Shown here: piece by piece, positions 1 through 6,777 of the stretch
How positions within the stretch are numbered: the stretch's first letter is position 1
Layout: every line of letters begins with the position of its first letter
NCBI GenBank assembly: GCA_035515515.1
Contig: DATJBC010000197.1
Coordinates: forward strand, 1-14,055
DNA: 14,055 bases
Direction: 5' to 3'
DNA from: DATJBC01 sp035515515
Lineage (GTDB): Bacteria > Actinomycetota > Acidimicrobiia > Acidimicrobiales > UBA8190
Translations under genes and position numbers: made by a program
The notes under the pieces: generated by a model
Told to the model about the DNA's origin: nothing
The model's input: only the letters and a program-made list of their open reading frames with translations
The model's database searches: none

Positions 1-1245
1 CGGCAGGCCGGGCCCGTGACAGGGCCTTCCGTGCTGGTGGAGCGCCTGGCGACCGCGGGGGCGCCCCCCACGGTCCTCATCGGCGTGCGCAACGCCGTCG
101 AGCGTCGCAGCGCGGGCACAACCGTGCCGGCGGGAACGGCGCTGCTCGGCACCGTCCTCGCCGTGCTGGGGTTGTGCGCCACCGGCGTGTTCAGCGCCAG
201 CCTGTCGCACCTCACCGCCACGCCCCGGCTGTACGGCACGGCGTTCCAGCTCGACTTCTCCAACCCCAACGGCGGCCCGCCCGACCCCGCCCTCGTGCGC
301 CGGCTGGGGCAGGACCCGGCCGTGAGCGCTGTCACCCGCGGCTACGCCGTCGAGGTCGCCGTGGACGGGCTCCCGGTGGGCGCCTTGGCGGGGACGCCGG
401 TCCGCGGAGCGCTGCTCATCCCCGTGATCGACGGCCACGACCCCACCGGTGACAGCCAGATCGGGCTGGGCACGACCACCATGCGGGCCATCGGGGCACA
501 CATCGGCTCGGTGGTGCGCGTCTCTCTGACCACGCCGTCGGGGCAGCGGCGCACGGCGCCGTTCACGGTGGTGGCCCGGATGTCGTTCCCCGTGCTCGGC
601 GGGGCCACCAGCCTGGGCAACGGCGCGGCGATGACCCTCGATGGCTACGAGCACGCCGCCTGCGCAGCGGGACCGGGACGGCCCCGGTGCGAGAGCGAGG
701 TGCTCGGCAGCGCGCCGACCGGCGGCCTGCTCGCCAGCGTGGTACCCGGCCCCCGGGGGCGGGCCGCCGTCCAGCACTACCTCGACGCCTACCAGGCCAT
801 CACGACGCTGCCCGTCACCCCGACCTCGCTCGTGAACTTCGGTGAAGCGGTCAACTTCCCGCTCATCTTCGGCGTGTTGCTGGCGGTCTTCGGGGCCGGA
901 ACCCTCACACACCTGCTCGTCGTGAGCCTGGCGAGGCGCCGGCGCGAGATCGGGTTGCTGAAGGCCCTGGGCTTCCTCAGCCGTCAGGCGGCCTGGGCGG
1001 TGTCGTGGCAGGCCACGACGCTGGCCGTGCTGGGCTTGGTGGTCGGGGTCCCGCTCGGCATCGTCATCGGCAGGGCGGTGTGGAGCACGTTCGCCGACAA
1101 CCTCGGCGTGCTGGCGGTGCCGGTCGTGCCCGTCTGGCTCCCGACCCTGGCCGTGGCGGTGGTGGTGGCGGCCAACCTCATCGCCGTGGTCCCCGCGCTG
1201 GCCGCGGGGCGGGCCAGGCCGCAGGCCCTGCTGCGCACGCAGTGA
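1..1245 (+). CDS. FtsX/MacB-like ABC transporter permease, C-terminal part (5' end outside window)
   Basis: Integral membrane permease of an ABC system of the FtsX/MacB type, which couples an ATPase to export or to work on lipids or envelope proteins; the substrate cannot be told. The frame is open to base 1, so 414 residues are visible and the start lies upstream. A GTG at 16 has no Shine-Dalgarno and is probably internal. A first visible membrane helix lies near residues 42-67, followed by a large extracytoplasmic MacB_PCD-like domain (about 70-280). The C-terminal FtsX core has helices near 287-310, 336-358 and 379-401 and the typical cytoplasmic signature REIGLLKALG at 315-324. The segment before the first helix (PPTVLIGVRNA) resembles the junction between the two FtsX halves of large (about 800 aa) actinobacterial permeases, so I infer about half the protein is missing to the left. 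A partner ATPase would be expected just upstream. Confidence 0.9.
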   Translation, partial: RQAGPVTGPSVLVERLATAGAPPTVLIGVRNAVERRSAGTTVPAGTALLGTVLAVLGLCATGVFSASLSHLTATPRLYGTAFQLDFSNPNGGPPDPALVRRLGQDPAVSAVTRGYAVEVAVDGLPVGALAGTPVRGALLIPVIDGHDPTGDSQIGLGTTTMRAIGAHIGSVVRVSLTTPSGQRRTAPFTVVARMSFPVLGGATSLGNGAAMTLDGYEHAACAAGPGRPRCESEVLGSAPTGGLLASVVPGPRGRAAVQHYLDAYQAITTLPVTPTSLVNFGEAVNFPLIFGVLLAVFGAGTLTHLLVVSLARRRREIGLLKALGFLSRQAAWAVSWQATTLAVLGLVVGVPLGIVIGRAVWSTFADNLGVLAVPVVPVWLPTLAVAVVVAANLIAVVPALAAGRARPQALLRTQ

Positions 1246-1252
1246 CCGGCGC

Positions 1253-1286
1253 CGCCCTCCCCACCGCCTGCAGCGTACGGAGGGCG
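1253..1286 (+). terminator. Possible hairpin terminator after the ABC permease
   Basis: CGCCCTCC (1253-1260) is exactly complementary to GGAGGGCG (1279-1286), giving an 8-bp GC stem with an 18-nt loop, 8 bases after the permease stop. There is no T-tract, which is common for actinobacterial terminators, and the long loop makes this uncertain. Confidence 0.35.
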
Positions 1287-1307
1287 CGGAGCAGGTAGAA
1301 CAGCGCT

Positions 1308-2192
1308 ATGCACGTCGACCTCCACGTCTCGCGCTTCGACTGGGCAGGGTCCCCCGAGCGCATCGGCCCCGGCATCGGGGACCTCGCCCGGCGCGGCGAG
1401 GCCATCGGCATCCGGACGCTGTCGTTCATGGACCACTACTTCCAGATGGACTGGATGGCCCCCGCCGAGGACCCCATGCTGGAGGGCTACACCGCCCTCG
1501 GGTTCGTGGCGGGCCGCACCGAGCGCCTGCGGCTGCGCCTGCTCGTGACGGGCGTCACCTACCGCCATCCCGGGCTGCTGGCCAAGGCCGTCACCACCCT
1601 CGACGTGCTGTCGGGCGGGCGGGCCGAGCTGGGCATCGGCGCGGCGTGGTACGAACGCGAACACCGCGGGCTGGGCGTGCCGTTCCCGCCCACCGCCGAG
1701 CGCTTCGAGCGCCTGGTCGAGGTGCTGCAGATCTGCCTGCAGATGTGGAGCGACGACGACGGCCCCTACCGCGGGGTGCACTACCAACTGGAGGAGACGC
1801 TGTGCCGCCCGGCGCCCGTCAGTGTCCCGCGGCCGCGCATCCTCGTGGGAGGCGGCGGGGAGCGCAAAACGCTGCGCATCGTGGCCGAGTACGCCGATGC
1901 CTGCAACTTCTTCGGCGGGCCCGAGGAGGTGACCCACAAGCTCGGCGTGCTCAAGCGCCACTGCGACGCTGTGGGGCGCGACATCGGCGACATCGAGGTC
2001 ACCGCCATGTTCCGCAACCTGCCGCCCGACCCCACGGTCGACGACGTCGTGCGGGCCGCCGAGGCGTTCGCGGCTGTGGGCGTCACCACCCTGGTGGTGG
2101 GCGCCGTAGCCGACGACCCGGCGGGATGGCTCGAAGCGCACATCGCGCCGGCGATGGAGCACCTGGGCGCCATGGAGCCGGTGGCGCCCTGA
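1308..2192 (+). CDS. LLM-class F420-dependent oxidoreductase (Rv1855c-like)
   Basis: A 294-residue cytoplasmic flavin/deazaflavin oxidoreductase of the luciferase-like monooxygenase fold, most like the actinobacterial F420-dependent group typified by Mycobacterium Rv1855c; the substrate is unknown. The family signatures are visible: MDHYFQM at 41-47, the HPGLLAKAVTTLDVLSGGR block at 87-105, GIGAAW at 109-114 followed by a glycine/proline loop, and PRILVGGGGERKTL at 176-189. Length is normal for the family. The ATG at 1308 fits the expected N-terminus. There is no good Shine-Dalgarno, and a TAGAAC hexamer ends 6 nt before the ATG, so a leaderless transcript is possible. The gene lies 62 bp after the permease in the same direction and converges on the TauE-like gene. 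F420 use is inferred from the family; an FMN-dependent relative cannot be excluded. Confidence 0.9.
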   Translation: MHVDLHVSRFDWAGSPERIGPGIGDLARRGEAIGIRTLSFMDHYFQMDWMAPAEDPMLEGYTALGFVAGRTERLRLRLLVTGVTYRHPGLLAKAVTTLDVLSGGRAELGIGAAWYEREHRGLGVPFPPTAERFERLVEVLQICLQMWSDDDGPYRGVHYQLEETLCRPAPVSVPRPRILVGGGGERKTLRIVAEYADACNFFGGPEEVTHKLGVLKRHCDAVGRDIGDIEVTAMFRNLPPDPTVDDVVRAAEAFAAVGVTTLVVGAVADDPAGWLEAHIAPAMEHLGAMEPVAP

Positions 2193-2211
2193 GGGCACGA
2201 CGCGGCGGGCG

Positions 2212-2227
2212 CAGCCCGGCGGGGCTG
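2212..2227. terminator. Possible bidirectional terminator hairpin
   Basis: CAGCCC (2212-2217), a 4-nt GGCG loop and GGGCTG (2222-2227) form a perfect 6-bp stem in the convergent gap between the LLM oxidoreductase and the TauE-like gene. No T-tract follows, so the assignment rests on position and stem only. Confidence 0.35.
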
Positions 2228-2235
2228 GGCCCGGT

Positions 2236-2309
2236 CAGACCACCGTGTGCGCAGACCACGGAGTGCGCAGACGACGCTGTGCCTCAGACGACGCTGTGCC
2301 TCAGACGAC
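2236..2309. repeat. Degenerate 16/17-bp tandem repeat at the 3' end of the TauE-like gene
   Basis: Four adjacent units begin with CAGAC: 2236-2251 (CAGACCACCGTGTGCG), 2252-2267 (CAGACCACGGAGTGCG), and two identical 17-bp units, 2268-2284 and 2285-2301 (CAGACGACGCTGTGCCT). A partial fifth unit, CAGACGAC, lies at 2302-2309. The partial unit contains the minus-strand stop TGA and last codons of the TauE-like gene. On the minus strand each unit ends in GTGGTC or GTCGTC plus TGA/TGC, so the array looks like repeated local duplication of the gene's terminus. Units were aligned by eye. Confidence 0.75.
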
Positions 2310-3200
2310 CACGCCCTCGGGGCGCAGCTCGCCAGAGCGGATGGTGCGGCGCCGGGCGCGCAGCGCCCACACCGCCACCACGGCCAGGGCGGCGGCGGCC
2401 CCGCTCACGGCGAGCACGGAGTTGGAGACCTCGACGAGCTTGAGCCCCGACAGCAGCAGCATCACCCCGATGGCCCCCCGCAACAGCCCCGTGGGCGCCA
2501 TGGACGACAGCTTGGCGCCCAGGTAGACGGCGGGCATGGCGCCGAGCAGCAGCGACGTGGTCAACGCGAACTGGACGTCACCGAAGATGAGCTGGCCCAG
2601 GGCGGCCGCACCCACCAGCGGGACGGACTGCACGAGGTCGGTCCCCACCAGCTGCCCGCCCGTCAACGTGGGGTACAGGAACATGAGGGCCACGATCATG
2701 AGCGACCCCGAGCCCACCGAGGTCATCCCCACGATGAAGCCGCCGACCACGCCCACGATGATCGTCGGCACCACGCGCACGGCGGGGAACCGCTCGGGGG
2801 TGGCCGGGGGCTGCGACCCGCTGGTGAGGGCCCGGGCGACCAGGCCCACCACCGCCACCAGGAGGGCCGAGCCCAGCGCCCACTTCACGACGTTCTCCAA
2901 CGATTTGCCGTCGGCGAAGAGGTGGAGGAACCACGCCCCGGCGAAGGCGGCGGGCACCGCTCCCAGGCACAACCACTTGGCCAGCTGCAGGTGGACGGTG
3001 CGCCGGCGCAGGTGCACGGCGCCGCCCACCGGCTTCATGAACACCGAGGCCACCAGGTCGCTCGACACCGCCGCGGCCGGCTGCACGTGCAGGAACAGCA
3101 CGAGCACGGGCGTCATGAGGGCGCCGCCCCCCATCCCCGTCAACCCCACGGCGAACCCCACGATGGCGCCCGCCAGGACGATGGCTCCGTCGAGATGCAC
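2301..3200 (-). CDS. TauE/SafE-family (DUF81) membrane permease, putative sulfite/anion exporter
   Basis: A 299-residue polytopic inner-membrane protein, with about eight hydrophobic helices, of the TauE/SafE family. Characterised members export sulfite, sulfoacetate or other small organic sulfur anions; the substrate here is unknown. The two family half-repeats are visible: GFAVGLTGMGGG at 15-26 and GMTSVGSGS at 158-166, each inside a glycine-rich helix. The C-terminus is basic (RARRRT), which fits a cytoplasmic end. I chose GTG at 3200 because AGAAGGAGGT (3213-3204) lies just upstream; an in-frame ATG at 3218 would sit upstream of that Shine-Dalgarno. A consensus-like promoter and an overlapping inverted repeat precede it, so regulated expression is likely. 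It is divergent from the GGDEF-EAL gene, and its 3' end overlaps the tandem repeat at 2236-2309. Confidence 0.9.
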   Translation of the reverse strand: MHLDGAIVLAGAIVGFAVGLTGMGGGALMTPVLVLFLHVQPAAAVSSDLVASVFMKPVGGAVHLRRRTVHLQLAKWLCLGAVPAAFAGAWFLHLFADGKSLENVVKWALGSALLVAVVGLVARALTSGSQPPATPERFPAVRVVPTIIVGVVGGFIVGMTSVGSGSLMIVALMFLYPTLTGGQLVGTDLVQSVPLVGAAALGQLIFGDVQFALTTSLLLGAMPAVYLGAKLSSMAPTGLLRGAIGVMLLLSGLKLVEVSNSVLAVSGAAAALAVVAVWALRARRRTIRSGELRPEGVVV

Positions 3201-3203
3201 CTG

Positions 3204-3213
3204 ACCTCCTTCT
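3204..3213 (-). promoter_or_regulatory. Strong ribosome binding site of the TauE-like gene
   Basis: On the minus strand AGAAGGAGGT is a near-perfect match to the 16S rRNA tail. Its GGAGG core ends 4 nt before GTG 3200, which fixes that start over the in-frame ATG at 3218. Confidence 0.85.
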
Positions 3214-3217
3214 GCCA

Positions 3218-3244
3218 TAAATCCTAGAGATTGAGTGGGATTTA
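3218..3244. promoter_or_regulatory. Inverted repeat overlapping the TauE-like promoter (candidate operator)
   Basis: TAAATCC (3218-3224) and GGATTTA (3238-3244) form a perfect 7-bp inverted repeat with a 13-bp spacer; the half-site centres are 20 bp apart, about two helical turns. One arm covers most of the -10 element and the other covers the spacer next to the -35, the usual place for a repressor site. No regulator gene is adjacent in the window, so the binding protein is unknown. Confidence 0.5.
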
Positions 3245-3249
3245 GGCAA
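3221..3249 (-). promoter_or_regulatory. Sigma-70-type promoter of the TauE-like gene
   Basis: On the minus strand the -35 element is TTGCCT (3249-3244) and the -10 element is TAGGAT (3226-3221), separated by exactly 17 nt. This is an AT-rich island in very GC-rich DNA. Transcription would begin near 3214, giving a leader of about 14 nt that holds the ribosome binding site. Confidence 0.7.
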
Positions 3250-3270
3250 GGGGGCCGCCCCTACGGGCGC

Positions 3271-3297
3271 CGGGCACCGCTCGCCCTCAAGTGCCCG
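3271..3297 (+). other. Inverted repeat in the leader of the GGDEF-EAL gene
   Basis: CGGGCAC (3271-3277) pairs with GTGCCCG (3291-3297) to give a 7-bp stem with a 13-nt loop, ending 12 nt before the ribosome binding site. It could be an mRNA hairpin or a protein site; in DNA this GC-rich it could also be chance. Confidence 0.3.
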
Positions 3298-3323
3298 CCC
3301 GCTTGTGCCGAGGATCATCCGTG

Positions 3324-5669
3324 ATGACCGTGGTCCCCCCGCGCCACCCCGCCGGCGCCCCCCCGGCGCGCCGTGGGGACGATGCCACCGCGCTCCGCCG
3401 GCGGCGCGCCCTGGTGGCGACGTACGGCACGCTGGGCGCCCTGCTCGTGGCCTACGTGGTCTCCCTCCTGGCGCGCACCCCGGCCCAGCAGTGGACGTGG
3501 CTCGACGGCTGGGGCGTCGCCGCCTTCGAGGTGCTCGCCTCGGGCGCCTGCCTGGCCCGGGCCCTCCTCCGCCGGCCGGGGCGGGCCGTGGCCCTCTTCC
3601 TGGGCGCCTCCCTCCTGGCCTGGGCCCTGGGCGACGTCTTCCTGACCGTCGAGTCCCTGGGCGGGGCCAACCCGCCCACGCCCTCGACGGCGGACGCCTT
3701 CTACCTCGCCTTCTACCCCTGCGCGTACGTGGCCCTGGTGCTGCTGCTGCGGCGCCAGGCCCGCACCATCGCCCCGCGCAGCTGGCTGGACGGCGCCATC
3801 GCCGGCCTGGGCGCGGCCGCGGTGTGCGCGGCGTTCGCCTTCCACGGCATCGCCCACAGCGCGGGCGGCCACGCCGTGTCGGTCGCCACCAACCTGGCCT
3901 ACCCCATCGGCGACCTGCTGCTGCTGGCGCTGGCCATGGGGGGCGCGGCCGTGGTGGCGGCCAAGGCCCGCGTCCCGTGGGTGCTCCTGGCGGCCGGCAT
4001 CGCCTGCAACGCCGTGGGCGACACCTTCAACGTCTTCCCCGCCGGGGGATCGAGCCAGGTCGGCGTGGTCTTCAACGCCGGCGCCTGGCCGACGGCCACC
4101 GTGCTGTTGTCCCTGGCGGTGTGGACCGTGCCCGAGCGCTCCGAGCTGCTCGCTCCCGAGCGCACCCCGGGCTTCGCCCTCCCCGGGCTGGCCGCCACCG
4201 CCGGCCTGGTCGTCCTGCTCGTGGGCGGGCTCCACACCGTGAGTCGGGTGGCCCTGGGCCTGGCGGCCGGGACCCTGGCGGTGGTGGGCGTCCGCCTGGT
4301 GGTGTCCGTGCGGAGCCTGCGGGCGCTCACCGTGGAGCGCCACCGCCAGGCCGTCACCGACGAGCTCACCGGGCTCGGCAACCGGCGGCTCCTCTTCGAC
4401 GTCCTCGACCGGTTCTTCGCCGACCACGTGGAGGGCCGGGGCGCCGCGGACGAGCCCGCCTCGGCGCTGGCGTTCCTGTTCATCGACCTCAACCGCTTCA
4501 AGGAGATCAACGACTCCTTTGGCCACCCCGCCGGGGACGAGCTCCTGCGCAAGCTGGGCCCGCGCCTGCGCGCCTCGCTGCGCCCCGGGGACGTCCCCAT
4601 CCGCCTGGGGGGTGACGAGTTCGGGGCGCTGCTTCTCGACGCCGACGCCGCGGCGGCCGTGGCGGTGGCCCAGCGCGTGGCCGACACCCTGTCGGAGCCG
4701 TTCGTCCTGGGCGGGGTGACCGCCCACATCGGCGCCAGCATCGGGGTGGCGCTCGCCCCCGGGGACGCCGTGGACGTCGCCGGCCTCATGTGGTGCGCGG
4801 ACGTGGCCATGTACCGGGCCAAGCTGGGCGGGTCGGAGGTCGCCCTCTACGACCAGGGGCTCGACGAGGGCGAGGACCACCTCAGCCTGGCCGCCGACCT
4901 GCGGGCCGCGGTGGAGGCCGGCGCCTTCGTCATCCACTACCAGCCCCAGCTCGACCTGCGCACGGGGCGGGTGGTGGCGGTCGAGGCCCTGGTGCGCTGG
5001 CCCCATCCCCGCCTGGGCCTCATCCCGCCGCTCAAGTTCCTGCCGCTCGCCGAGGAGGCCGGGCTCATGCGGATCCTCACCATGTGGGTGCTGGACTCCG
5101 CCATGGCGCAGGCCGCGGCGTGGCGCGCCTCGGGGCACGAGCTCACCATGTCGGTGAACGTGGCGGCCAGCGACCTGCTCGAGCCCGGCCTGTTCGACAT
5201 CGTGGTCGAGGGGCTGGACCGCTACCGCCTGCCGTCCCATGCGCTCGTGCTGGAGGTCACCGAGACGGGCATCATCAAGGACTTCGAACGATCGCGCCAG
5301 GTCATCGAGCACCTGCGCGACGCCGGGGTGATCGTGTCCATCGACGACTTCGGCGCCGGCTTCACCTCGCTCGCCTACCTGAGCGGCCTGGCGGTGGGCG
5401 AGCTCAAGCTCGACCGCACCTTCGTCACGGGGCTGTCCGGCACCGACAAGCAGCGCGACCTCGAGCTGGTGCGGGCCACCATCCACCTCGGCCACGCCAT
5501 GGGGCTGCGGGTGGTGGCCGAGGGCATCGAGGACGACGCCACGCTCAGCCTCCTGAGCGAGCTGGGCTGCGACCTGGCCCAGGGGTACTTCATCGGCCGG
5601 CCCCTGCCCGCCACGGACCTGGCGTTCCGCGCCGGCGACCCCGCCGCGCACCACGCGGCCGCCATCTGA
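3324..5669 (+). CDS. Membrane-bound GGDEF-EAL protein (c-di-GMP cyclase/phosphodiesterase)
   Basis: A 781-residue protein predicted to both make and degrade the second messenger c-di-GMP. Residues about 25-340 are a multi-helix membrane region that I cannot match to a named sensor domain; it contains a histidine-bearing stretch (FHGIAHSAGGHA). The GGDEF domain begins at DELTGLGNRR (346-355), with metal-site D388 and the intact signature GGDEF at 429-433. The product-inhibition site RxxD (RPGD, 420-423) sits exactly five residues before it. The EAL domain has EAL at 554-556, the Asn of SVNVAA, the Glu of LEVTET, DDFG at 674-677, the Lys of ELKLDR, AEGIE, and QGYFIGRP from 753. All key residues of both domains appear present, so both activities are plausible. 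The start lies after GAGGA (3310-3314); GTG at 3321 is an equally spaced alternative. It is divergent from the TauE-like gene. Confidence 0.93.
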   Translation: MTVVPPRHPAGAPPARRGDDATALRRRRALVATYGTLGALLVAYVVSLLARTPAQQWTWLDGWGVAAFEVLASGACLARALLRRPGRAVALFLGASLLAWALGDVFLTVESLGGANPPTPSTADAFYLAFYPCAYVALVLLLRRQARTIAPRSWLDGAIAGLGAAAVCAAFAFHGIAHSAGGHAVSVATNLAYPIGDLLLLALAMGGAAVVAAKARVPWVLLAAGIACNAVGDTFNVFPAGGSSQVGVVFNAGAWPTATVLLSLAVWTVPERSELLAPERTPGFALPGLAATAGLVVLLVGGLHTVSRVALGLAAGTLAVVGVRLVVSVRSLRALTVERHRQAVTDELTGLGNRRLLFDVLDRFFADHVEGRGAADEPASALAFLFIDLNRFKEINDSFGHPAGDELLRKLGPRLRASLRPGDVPIRLGGDEFGALLLDADAAAAVAVAQRVADTLSEPFVLGGVTAHIGASIGVALAPGDAVDVAGLMWCADVAMYRAKLGGSEVALYDQGLDEGEDHLSLAADLRAAVEAGAFVIHYQPQLDLRTGRVVAVEALVRWPHPRLGLIPPLKFLPLAEEAGLMRILTMWVLDSAMAQAAAWRASGHELTMSVNVAASDLLEPGLFDIVVEGLDRYRLPSHALVLEVTETGIIKDFERSRQVIEHLRDAGVIVSIDDFGAGFTSLAYLSGLAVGELKLDRTFVTGLSGTDKQRDLELVRATIHLGHAMGLRVVAEGIEDDATLSLLSELGCDLAQGYFIGRPLPATDLAFRAGDPAAHHAAAI

Positions 5670-5761
5670 GCGCCGCCGCTCCCCCGCCCCGCCGGAGCGC
5701 CCGCGCGGGCCATCGCGTAGCGTCTCGGTGAGTGGCGCGCGCCCGTCCACGACGGCGTGCC

Positions 5762-5768
5762 GGGGAGG
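5762..5768 (+). promoter_or_regulatory. Ribosome binding site fixing the hydrolase start
   Basis: GGGGAGG ends 6 nt before GTG 5775. It excludes the in-frame GTG at 5757, which lies upstream of this site. Confidence 0.75.
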
Positions 5769-5774
5769 CGAGCC

Positions 5775-6725
5775 GTGCAGCTGTGGGACGACGACATGGA
5801 GGCCGCCCGGCCCCGCATCCGCGCCGAGTCCGCGAAGTTCGTGGCGCAGATGGCCTTCGAGGCGCCCACCGGCACGGTGCTCGAGCAGGCGCGGGCCCGG
5901 CGGGCCGCCGAGTCGGCCTGGGTCATGCGCTCCGAGCTGGGTGTCGACCGCACAATCGACGGTCCGGCGGGACCGCTGCGCCTGCGGGAGTTCCGACCCG
6001 CACACCCCGCCGGCGCCATGCTCCACATCCACGGCGGGGGGTGGATGGCGGGTGAGCCCGAGGCCACCGACCTCCTCAACGAGGCGCTCAGCACCAGCCT
6101 GAGCCTGGCCGTCGTGAGCGTCGACTACCGCCTGACGCCCGAGCACCCCTACCCCGCCGGCCCCGACGACTGCGAGGCGGCGGCGCGCTGGCTCCTGTCC
6201 AACGCGGCGGCCGAGTACGGCACCACACGCCTGCTCATCGGGGGCGAGTCCGCCGGCGCCCATCTCGCCGCCGTCACGCTCCTGCGCATGCGCGACCGCC
6301 ACGGGGCGGCGGGCGCCTTCCGCGGTGCCAACCTCGTGTTCGGCGCCTACGACCTCACCGGGACCCCCAGCGCGCGCGGCGTCGGCGCCCACCCCGCCAC
6401 CGACATGCTCGACCCCGCCGACATCGCGTTCATGGTGGGGCAGTTCGCCCAGGGCCTGGCACCCGAGGAGCGGCGCGACCCCGACGTCTCCCCCATGTTC
6501 GCCGATCTGTCGGGCATGCCCCCGGCCATCTTCACGGTGGGGACGGCCGACCACCTCCTCGACGACACGCTGCTGTTCTCGGCCCGATGGGTGGCGGCCG
6601 GCAACCGTGCCGAGCTGCTCGTCTACCCCGACGCGCCGCACGGGTGCATGGGCGTGCCCACCGTCCTCGAGCACTGGTGGCCACGCCTGGAGGCCTTCCT
6701 GCGCGCCTGTTTGTCCGACGACTGA
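5775..6725 (+). CDS. Alpha/beta hydrolase, hormone-sensitive-lipase-type esterase
   Basis: A 316-residue cytoplasmic serine esterase/lipase of the HSL (alpha/beta hydrolase_3) family, expected to cleave carboxylic esters; the natural substrate is unknown. The oxyanion-hole motif HGGGW is at 86-90, followed by the family-typical DYRLTPEHPYPA segment. The nucleophile elbow GESAG carries S159, the acid is D259 in GTADHLLDD, and the base is H289 in the PHG motif, so the triad is complete. No signal peptide is seen. The start is GTG 5775, set by the ribosome binding site at 5762-5768. The 105-bp gap from the GGDEF-EAL gene contains a perfect palindrome, GCCCGCGCGGGC (5699-5710), and a TAGCGT hexamer (5718-5723) that could be a -10 element, so the gene may have its own promoter. 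It converges on the thioesterase gene with a 43-bp gap. Confidence 0.92.
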   Translation: MQLWDDDMEAARPRIRAESAKFVAQMAFEAPTGTVLEQARARRAAESAWVMRSELGVDRTIDGPAGPLRLREFRPAHPAGAMLHIHGGGWMAGEPEATDLLNEALSTSLSLAVVSVDYRLTPEHPYPAGPDDCEAAARWLLSNAAAEYGTTRLLIGGESAGAHLAAVTLLRMRDRHGAAGAFRGANLVFGAYDLTGTPSARGVGAHPATDMLDPADIAFMVGQFAQGLAPEERRDPDVSPMFADLSGMPPAIFTVGTADHLLDDTLLFSARWVAAGNRAELLVYPDAPHGCMGVPTVLEHWWPRLEAFLRACLSDD

Positions 6726-6730
6726 CGCCG

Positions 6731-6777
6731 GGCGCCGGCACGCGGGCGCCGGGCACGGCGCCTCCCGCTCAGGCGGG
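6731..6777. terminator. GC-rich hairpins in the hydrolase/thioesterase convergent gap
   Basis: GGCGCC at 6731-6736 and again at 6745-6750 can pair with an 8-nt loop. CCCGC (6764-6768) can pair with GCGGG (6773-6777) around a TCAG loop that holds the thioesterase stop codon. A direct repeat GGGCGCCGG (6730, 6744) also lies here. A bidirectional terminator is plausible from position, but there is no T-tract. Confidence 0.35.

Noticed and set aside
984..2198. Minus-strand open frame of 404 codons opposite the LLM oxidoreductase and the permease end.
   Set aside because: It is low-complexity and antisense to a clear family member; it has no ribosome binding site and no motif.
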